Assembly (NCBI RefSeq): GCF_024763615.1
Contig: NC_077222.1
Location: 85,002,001 to 85,066,000 of the forward strand
Source of the DNA: Phlebotomus papatasi
Taxonomy: Eukaryota > Arthropoda > Insecta > Diptera > Psychodidae
Reading direction: 5' to 3'
Length of the DNA stretch: 64,000 nucleotides
Both the position numbers and the translations under genes were made by a program. Below the pieces are notes generated by a model. The model had not been told where the DNA came from. It saw nothing but the letters and a program-made list of their open reading frames with translations, and made no database searches. Shown piece by piece: positions 56,077-64,000 of this stretch (position 1 is the stretch's first letter; each line of letters begins with the position of its first letter).

Positions 56077-56976
56077 AGGTAAGGGGCTGTATGTCGGCCA
56101 CTTAAGGATGGGTTTTATGAAAAACTTATGTAAAAGGACATTTAATTTGCCTGTTTTGATCAAATTTTCACCCTAAGTTGTAGTATAGATCTTTGTCCAT
56201 CTGATTGTACACTTTATTTGGAGATAAAATAATTTTAGATTATTAAAAAATTAAAATGTTTTAAAAATGTAGAGTGTTCCTCAATTCGGCCACTTCAATA
56301 TAAGCGTTTCTCTACTCGGCCACCTGGGGTTCCTCTAGTCGGCCACCCATTTTTCAAATTTTAAAAGCCCGTAACGTTTTTACGAACTAGAAAAGGATAT
56401 TGAGAAAGAAAGAAAGAAAACCTTTAAAGAATAGTAATTTTAAGAAAACAAAAAATTGTAAGGGAAAAATTCTTTTTATTCTTTTATTTAGCCGGCCGAA
56501 TTGAGGAACATGGCTTTAAAATTTCACACCATCACATTTAAGACAGAAAATTAATATTTTTATCAATAATGAAAATAAATTTATTGCACAGTGAGTTAGT
56601 TAAAGTTCTCAACTTGCGGTTTAACTCAAAATTTGACTGCTAAAGTAATCTGAACAGGTAATAAATCGAATAACTCTTTGTGAAAAAATGTCGTGAATAT
56701 TATAAAGAACATCAAAATATGCTGAAAAATGACCAATATTGCTTAAGGTAAATTTGAATCCTCTGACTTTTAATAATTTTTTTAATGTTTTGTGTCTAAT
56801 TTCATTTGTATTCTCGGTCATTTGTGTTATTTATACAATTATTGATCTTATGATGTTATAAAACTCCTGGAATATTATTGCAAAATTATATAATATGAAT
56901 AAATAATTCCACCGGCCGACTTGAAGAACACATAGTGGCCGACTTGTTAAACGGCCGACTAGAGAGTACCTTACCT
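56077..56976. mobile_element. 900-bp TA-flanked MITE (AGGTAAGGGGC ends)
   Basis: The left end AGGTAAGGGGCTGTATGTCG and right end AGAGAGTACCTTACCT are flanked by TA (56075-56076, 56977-56978). TCGGCCAC-type words repeat near both ends (56094, 56282-56345, 56910-56955). No transposase. Confidence 0.8.
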
Positions 56977-58427
56977 TACAAAAATTTTGGTATGCCATCA
57001 CTTCTGGACAATTGCAAACCTCCTGACAATTGCTCTCTCAAAGGAATCTCTTTCAAATGTGCAATGAAGACATATTACACACGTATGTAAATTCGATTTG
57101 ATCTCTTGAAACATTTTCTTGTGAGTCAATTGAACTGAAAGCCCTCGAGGCCTGACACGTGAGTAAATATCTACTTAATTTAATTCTGATTAAGATATTA
57201 ATCTATGGTGTAAGGAAATTTTCATGTACAAGAGGAAGTTATTCATGTATACACGCAAATGAAATTTTCAATTATTGCATATACGCGAGATGCATTCCGG
57301 CCACAGAAAAGGTCTTGTCTGAATAGGGGTTAAATGCTATACATAATATAGTATCCTTGAGTGGAAATCAGTAACAGAATCTTGAGAAAATCAATTCTCG
57401 GTGAGTGAAAAAAAAGGTAAAATCGTCATTTTGAGTGATGTGAATAAATATCATCTCTGAATTGATCATGATGAACTATTCTTTTCACTTGGGTGTCATT
57501 GAGGATCTTTCAACGCGGCAAAGGTATGCAGTTGCAAGAACCGATGAATATCGCAATTTAAATAAATTGATTAATCAGCCTTTAGTTGGAAATATATCAT
57601 AATGTCATGTAAGGATTTGATTTTGTTCACATCCACTTTGCCTGTTCATATTTGCCATCGTCGATGAATTAAAATGAATATATTGATTAACCGGTTCTCA
57701 AAATGTATTCATTTTCGTAGGGAGAGAAACTGGAAAATAACACGATAAATATCCCTGACTTGTGGTAGATGGGATTCTTATGGAAGTCTCCGTGGTGGAT
57801 TATTGCAATTTAAATCCAAAGACCTGCTGACTTTTGAATGATTGAGTTCTCGGCGTCTGGATTTGCCATTCATGAGATTTTTGAAGCTGTTGTACCTTGC
57901 TATAAGCCCCAGAGCTTAAGTTAGTACCATTTTCTGACTAATTCTAAAAGCTCAAAGCAAAATCTTAGACAACTATATAGCTAGACCTGTGGAATAAAGT
58001 CTTGCTGATTTAAACGAGCCATACAATATCCTTTTAAACTCTGTGAATTCCATCACTCGGATTCTATAGACAGGGGTCTGTGTCTCGTTTTTCTTACCCC
58101 CTTTTTGGGTGAGTAGAGAAATACTGAGAGCATATGTATATAAATAAGTGATTCATCAGCATAATACAAATCAGATGCCAGACGGTAATGCCGATTGTTT
58201 CCTCGAAGAGTAACAATTTATCTTTGTGATCAACGTTTCAGCGCCTTTAGTCTCCTCTTTCAGCGGGTAAATAAACCTATAAGAAGTGATGTATTAGGTG
58301 AGATTCTTAACAATCTCACCTACTATAATCCTAACAAAATTTCATGTCGTCCGATCGCGCTCAAACTTGGCCAAAATGTGTTTCAGCACTTCCTGATCAC
58401 GAATATATATGTGGCTAATTTACGTTC

Positions 58428-58471
58428 CCGGCCGGCCGGCCGGCTGGCCGGCCGGCCGGCCGGCCGGCCGC
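58428..58471. repeat. (CCGG)n simple repeat
   Basis: About ten CCGG units with one CTGG interruption, pure G+C inside very AT-rich DNA and inside the 1.8-kb element. Frames across it give only RPAG repeats. Confidence 0.95.
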
Positions 58472-58619
58472 TCTTTGGAGCTTAATAGCTCCTAAACTAA
58501 AAAAGATATCGACTTGCGGTTTTCGGCAAAGGTTATATATCGGGTGAAAATTGCAACTTGGTGCATTGACCCCCCACCCCCCACCCCTCCTTCCGCCATT
58601 TTGAAGACCCCCCTTTTTT

Positions 58620-59510
58620 TGTTTTCTCAATAGCTCCGTCCCTATGGCATCGAGCGGGCTCAAATTTTAGTATGTTATAGCTGGGCCTTAGAGCTTTCCA
58701 TCAATACCCAACTTAAGGTCCCCCGACCCCCCTGACCCGAGCTATAGGGGTCCAAAAAAAATTTCTTAAAATGACCATAACTCTGGTTCTAATTGTCAGA
58801 ATTTAAAAAGTGAGGGCTTTTTGGAAAGCTCTCGTGAAATGCCACTTCCCCTTTTAACATCGCAAGTTCATAAAACCACCGCTAGGGGCGCTATTATTAA
58901 AAAGAAAATTTTTAAATCTTATAAGTTGAATAACTCAAAAATTCCATTGTGCATCGGGCTGAAATTTTAGTATGTTGTAGCCGTTGATTATACCTATCAA
59001 ACAAAAAAAACCTTAAGTCGATCTAAAACCCCTGACCCGAGCTATAAGGGGTCAAAGTTCGAACATTGACCGGCCTCTATCTCCGGTTCTAATTAACATA
59101 GCGACCTAAATTTTACCTTTTTGGTTTCGTCTCGATGAGCACTTTCAGATGGAAGTTCAAAAATTCACCACAGGTGGCGCTGCGATAGCGTCAAAATTCC
59201 TCGAAATTCAAAGTCACTTTTCTCAAAAACGGCATTGTGCAAGTTAATGAAATTTTAGTATGTTGTAGTCCAGTCTAGGACGTTTCCAAAATGGTGCGTA
59301 TGCGCGCTGTGGTTAAAACAGAACCGGAGATATGAGGGGTCAAAGTTCACGAAATTCAAAAAATCATATCTCCGGTTCTATGTAACCGATTTTGATGAGT
59401 GAGGGCTTAAACGAGAGATCTCACCAAATTCTACAACTTTCTAGAACATTTGAACTTTGTGGGACCAACACCAGGGGCGCCACAGTCGAAAAATCAATTT
59501 CAATATCACA
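58620..59510 (+). repeat. Three tandem ~300-bp units
   Basis: AATTTTAGTATGTTRTAG recurs at 58663, 58963 and 59251. CTCYGGTTCTA recurs at 58781, 59081 and 59370. CCTGACCCGAGCTATA recurs at 58731 and 59031. GGCGCT or GGCGCC recurs near 58886, 59176 and 59475. Spacing is 300 then about 289 bp. Confidence 0.8.
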
Positions 59511-61444
59511 TAACCTCAATTATCTCGACTGTCGCTGAACCGATTTTGATGATTACTTCGCCATAATTGTAGAGCACATTTGTCTCTACATTTCGTCCAT
59601 ACATCATTTTCCACTCAGACTACGCTATCACTCCGATTTTGCCGTTTAAGTGTGAAAAAATTGATTTTTCCCATAATAACGCTTTGAAATCCCTCAGATG
59701 CCAATTTGACTGCCTCTACTCCACCAAGACACTTAAAATATGGTTTTAAATGGAAAGTCCCACAAAATACAACAATTCTTTGATATAGTTGAAGTTCAAC
59801 AAATGACTACTTGGGGCACTCTGGATGAAAAAACGAGTTAAGAAACAAAAAACCTCGCTTATCTTGGCTTCTGAGTAATCGATGAGATCATGTTCTATGG
59901 GAAAATTATAAAGAACATTCTGGTCTACATTTCACCCATATATCACTTTTGTGTCAGTTCATCCAAATCCTTGATATTTTGGTTTAAATACAAAATTTGT
60001 ATAATTTCACGAATTTGATTCAAGATAACTGAATGGCGACTCACAATTTCAGCTCTAAATCGAATTTGCATGCACTCCGAGTTAGCTCACGTTAAGAATC
60101 TCACCTACATAAGCCGGTTAGGATTATCTGTCCCTTTTAAGAATATATCTGTTTTTATGGTCACTCACCAGTATCTTCATCATCAATTTATCTGGATTTA
60201 TACATGTATAATTGAATAAAGAGATATATGTATGCAAAAGTGTCTTATTCCAGCTGAACTTGATCAATTCAGGGAGCCAGTGATCAATTTCAATAAATTG
60301 AATAATCAGGTAGATGTGATCGACAGTATTCATTAAGTCGACCCTGCACTTAATGGCATTTACTCCAAAAGGTGTTTCAGATCCATCTGCGGATGGTGAA
60401 TGCTTCACATTATCGTGTGGGTTCAGTGCCCCATCTCGTCCCCCCCCATCAGAAAACCGCCCAATAAATTAACCTGGAGATAAACTGACAAACAATTCAT
60501 TATCTGACTTAGAATTAATCTCAGTATTGCGCTATTTCATCAATGTAAAGACCATACAATGTTGGGGATTTGCATGTATTGGAATGGTTTCAATTTTGAG
60601 GAGGAAGGAGAGGTGTGGAACTGAAAAGAAACCTTCTGAGAGTCTTACATATTTTACGCTGTGCTACAAGTGTTTCAACCCACACGAGCTTTTCACAGAA
60701 ATTCATCCCTAGATTACCATCAGATAAACCTCGAAAGCTTTGCAATAATACCATTCAAAATGTTACATGCGGCACCATTCATTTTCCTTCGCACAATAAT
60801 ATTCCTCCCGTGGCACAGAAAATGACCGATTCTGGGTCTTTTCTATTTTACTAAAACAAATATGAAAAGCAACAACATTTTTCATCTAAAACCAAACTAT
60901 TCATTTTTTAGGGATTTACACTAACGGCCAAAACATTAAATACACCCTTCGTAAGCTTAAATACACGTGATTTGGACCGGGAAAACGCTGTAATATCCAG
61001 TTCTATTGACTGAAATAGTTTCATATATAAACCTAAGAACAGTTTTAAACAAGATTTGAGAAAATACATGAGCTACAAAATTTATAATTTGAGGATCAGT
61101 CAAAAATGAGCTTTTTGGAAAAAATGCAAAAGTAGCCCCAAATTCTAAAACTGATCTAATCTTTTAATAATCATTTAATATAAGCTAAATACTATTAGTA
61201 CATATTATTAAGAATCAGAAAAACTGAAAATAATACCGAGGGAATATTTTTGGTACGGATTGTGGTCGGTTTCCGGTGTGATGTGTTCTGAAAGGGGTCT
61301 ATTCTTTGAATATTGAAATTCCCAAATTCTACTTTTTCATATATTTTTTATTATTTTTCAAATTACTATTTATTATTGTTGCAATTTCATTTCTTTTACT
61401 TCATTATTTTATTTAAATAAACATGAATAAAATCATCAAATTCT

Positions 61445-61780
61445 GTTTTCCTCAAAGAATTTTCCTTTAGCTTTGATAAGCGCCTCACAAATTCGGGGCA
61501 TCCTGTTGATCAATTTCTCCAAAATGTTAGAAGGAACTCTGCCCACATATCCTGAAGTGTTTCCACCAAGGTTGGAACTGATGTCGGCGCCTTCTCTCGA
61601 ACCATCTGGTCTAGAAAATTCCAGAAAATTTCGATGTGGTTACAATTGGATGATTGGGGTGGCTAATGCATGTAGTTTAGGACCCTGCGTTTCTCTTTCT
61701 TAAGAAGGAAACCTCTACAAAGCTTTGAGGAATGCTTGGGATCGTTATCCTCTTGAAAAGAAAACCCACGCCCAATAAAC
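61445..61780 (-). pseudogene. Tc1-like transposase remnant, left arm
   Basis: The minus-strand frame reads FSFQEDNDPKHSSKL, then a stop where Trp is expected before PPQSSNCNHIEIFW, then LDQMVRE, and after a frameshift NILEKLINRMPR. These match the second catalytic Asp region, the (S)PDLNPIE box with its final Glu, and the C-terminal end of Tc1-family DDE transposases. It is broken by at least one stop and one frameshift. Confidence 0.85.
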
Positions 61781-61838
61781 CGAATGCATTAGCCACGCCA
61801 GTCACCCGATTGTAGCCTCATTGCAATTCTCTTGGATT

Positions 61839-62018
61839 TTCTCGACCACAAGGTTCGAGATTAGGCGCGACATCAGTTCCAATCTTGGTGGAAACACTTC
61901 AGGATGTGTGGGCAAAGTTCCTTCTAACATTTTGGAGAAATTGATCAACAGGATGCCTCGAATTTGTGAGGCGCTTATCAAAGCTAAAGGAAAATTCTTT
62001 GAGGAAAACAGAATTTGA
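61839..62018 (+). pseudogene. Tc1-like transposase C-terminus, right arm
   Basis: Inverted duplicate of the left arm. The open frame ends VPSNILEKLINRMPRICEAL plus IKAKGKFFEENRI and TGA, the typical Tc1-type ending (…SMPRR…AVIxAKG…). The catalytic part is missing in this arm. Confidence 0.8.
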
Positions 62019-63349
62019 TGATTTTATTCATGTTTATTTAAATAAAATAATGAAGTAAAAGAAATGAAATTGCAACAATAATAAATAGTAATTTGAAAAA
62101 TAATAAAAAATATATGAAAAAGTAGAATTTGGGCTGAAAATTTCAATATTCAAAGAATAGACCCCTTTCAGAACACATCACACCGGAAACCGACCACAAT
62201 CCGTACCAAAAATATTCCCTCGGTATTATTTTCAGTTTTTCTGACTCTTAATAATATTTACTAATAGTATTTAGCTTATATTAAATGATTATTAAAAGAT
62301 TAGATCAGTTTTAGAATGTGGGGCTACTTTTGCATTTTTTTCCAAAAAGGTAATTTTTGACTGATCCTCAAATTATAAATTTTGTAGCTCATGTATTTTT
62401 TCAAATCTTGTTTAAAACTGTTCTTAGGTTTATATATGAAACTACTTCAGTCAATAGAACTGGATATTACAGCGTTTTCCCGGTCCAAATCACGTGTATT
62501 TAAGCTTACGAAGGGTGTATTTAATGTTTTGGCCGTTAGTGTACTTCCAGTGAATACTATCATCATCATCAGCATCGTATTGAAGACATGAATCTATGTT
62601 TATGTGCCAAGGTTTTTATATGCTTCTCCCATTAACTTCCTCAACATGTATATTACATACAGATCAGAACATATAAGGAAGCATTTGGAATATCATTTCC
62701 CCATAATACAAAACAAAACAATATGGGAGGTGTGCATTAGAAACAGAACCCAATTTGAGTGATTACCTGGTTGGAGAAGGTGATTAAAATTATATTTTTC
62801 CTCTCACCTTACCACATGAATCACATTCAGGATACATCAGTTGGAAGAATTACTTAATTATTTGTGAGTTATGATCTTAGAATTCTTATACTTAAAAACA
62901 TATATCTGCCTGTAAAATATACATTCTTTAAATTTACTCAGTTACCAATATCTTTATTAGACTATTCGTGACATTAAATTGATATCGAAACTTGAAAAAA
63001 TTGCAAAATGATTTTTTTGTAATAGTAAAGCCAAAGACATGTCTAATTAGTCTCTGTTTGGAGGAAATTTATCGCTCTATAACCTTGTGAGGGACCATTT
63101 GGCTCTATCTCTACGAAAAATATACTTTTTTAGACATACATTTTACCATTCATGGGGTAATTTGTAACATATTCGTTTTCTTACAGTCTTAATAAATGAT
63201 AGCGATATCCAGTTGACATATTTTATAGGAAATTTATTCTTCTACAACCTTGTTGCAGACTATTTTGCTATTTTAAAGATAAATAGGGTCGAAGAAACAT
63301 CTGTTTACTCTAAATGGAGGGTAATGCGACACATAGCCTCATCATCTCA

Positions 63350-63660
63350 ATTGTTATGTTCACCTTCAAGCGGACTAGATGCCTGATAGGCCACGGTACA
63401 CTCAGGTGACTAATTGAACATTGGGTAACTAACTCCAGTGGGAAGTTACAAACCTGAGGCTAACAAATAAAGGATTTGGTCCTTCTAGAGAGGGTTGGGC
63501 GAGGGGCTAACAACCTCTCCTTGTCAAAACAAGATTGTTACGAAAATTCGCAAGGAACCTGCGATAGGACAGCGACCTAGACTATGTTTTTGGAGTGAGC
63601 TGACGGAGAGTCGCCAGGACTGGAGGAGGTTAGAGCGAGAGGTCCAGTTGCAGACTAAAA
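63350..63660 (+). mobile_element. Non-LTR retrotransposon fragment, copy 2 (likely)
   Basis: It matches 18850-19195 in inverse orientation. It contains GAGGGTTGGGCGAGGGGCTA and a broken frame with WSELTESRQDWRRLERE at about 63592-63642, like the C-terminal end of RTE-type polyproteins. The clade assignment is a guess. Confidence 0.45.
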
Positions 63661-64000
63661 TAGCGTGTCAATAGGTCACGATACGATTTCTTAAACTAAC
63701 TCATAGGTCATCGGTTGTATCGACTGTTGTCGTACCTGTATTTTTTTTTGTGTCAGCATTTCATGCAAGAGGAGATGTCTGTATCGTAGCTTGCACCAAA
63801 TGCAGAAGTAAAAGAAATGCAGATACAACAAGGATCGATGCAACCGACAATGTGTTCCTTCGGCTCTAATATTTGTCTATTCACTCTAACAGAATTTTCT
63901 CAAGAAAAATCTCTTTTGCTGACATAGAAATGGCAGAAAACCCAATATTAACCCCAAGTGGTCAATATTGATAAGAAGAATCTCTAGAGAGATAATTCTT

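Larger units (their letters stand above)
58297..60105. mobile_element. 1.8-kb TA-flanked element with 300-bp tandem units
   Basis: The ends GGTGAGATTCTTAAC and GTTAAGAATCTCACC are flanked by TA (58295-58296, 60106-60107). The left end continues as a hairpin (GGTGAGATT, six bases, AATCTCACC). Three diverged units repeat at 58620-59510. No reading frame of note. Confidence 0.7.
60919..62541. mobile_element. 1.6-kb fold-back derived from a Tc1-like transposon
   Basis: The ends CACTAACGGCCAAAACATTA and its mirror are flanked by TA (60917-60918, 62542-62543). Almost the whole length is two inverted arms (about 60919-61670 and 61785-62541) around a roughly 110-bp loop. Both arms carry the 3' part of a Tc1-type transposase gene. 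Confidence 0.9.
52619..64000. other. Right flank without recognised host exons (11.4 kb)
   Basis: It probably includes the 5' intron or promoter side of the membrane-protein gene. It holds MITEs (55107-55218, 55642-55859, 56077-56976), a 1.8-kb element (58297-60105), a Tc1-type fold-back (60919-62541) and a retrotransposon fragment (63350-63660). Stretches 52620-55100, 56980-58290 and 62545-63340 show nothing I can name beyond AT-rich sequence. Confidence 0.55.

Noticed and set aside
60124..60408. Possible upstream exon of the membrane-protein gene (minus strand)
   Set aside because: It is somewhat richer in GC, but I found no acceptor-donor pair with the required phase and no signal peptide.

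Overview
This window looks like AT-rich nuclear DNA from an insect, most likely a fly (Diptera). The evidence is an arthropod-type troponin C gene, GT-AG introns of 65 bp to about 13 kb, very low coding density, and intergenic and intronic DNA packed with short inverted-repeat DNA transposons (MITEs). I would guess a nematoceran such as a sand fly or gnat, but the window alone does not settle this.

Three protein genes are supported. (1) Positions 1545-6527, plus strand: the last four coding exons of a mitochondrial-type sodium/calcium exchanger (NCLX/SLC24A6-like) whose ion-binding motifs are degenerate; its first exon or exons lie to the left or are unrecognised. (2) Positions 6759-16296, minus strand: a complete six-exon troponin C gene of 155 residues. 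It converges tail to tail with the exchanger, with 231 bp between the stop codons and apparently overlapping 3' UTRs. (3) Positions 25514-52610, minus strand: a five-exon gene for a single-pass membrane protein of about 330 residues. It includes a 23-nt microexon, and a cysteine-rich candidate alternative exon lies in its first 13-kb intron. I do not recognise the family.

Layout: 1-1544 contains a 903-bp TA-flanked MITE; 1545-6527 is the exchanger; 6759-16296 is troponin C, whose introns hold many MITEs; 16297-25513 is intergenic with two 0.9-kb MITEs, retrotransposon remnants and inverted minisatellites; 25514-52610 is the membrane-protein gene, whose introns hold a 1.3-kb near-perfect hairpin, a three-layer nested MITE, a 49-bp retrotransposon tail and a retrotransposon RNase H relic; 52619-64000 has no recognisable host exon and holds a 0.9-kb MITE, a 1.8-kb element with 300-bp tandem units, and a 1.6-kb fold-back Tc1-like element.

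The exchanger and troponin C both concern calcium, but nothing in the sequence shows that they work together; the third gene appears unrelated. No new multi-gene system is visible. The most interesting items are the degenerate exchanger motifs, the unrecognised membrane protein with its microexon and possible alternative exon, the intronic hairpin, and the dense nested MITE landscape. All exon models were made by eye from splice signals, phase and protein similarity.
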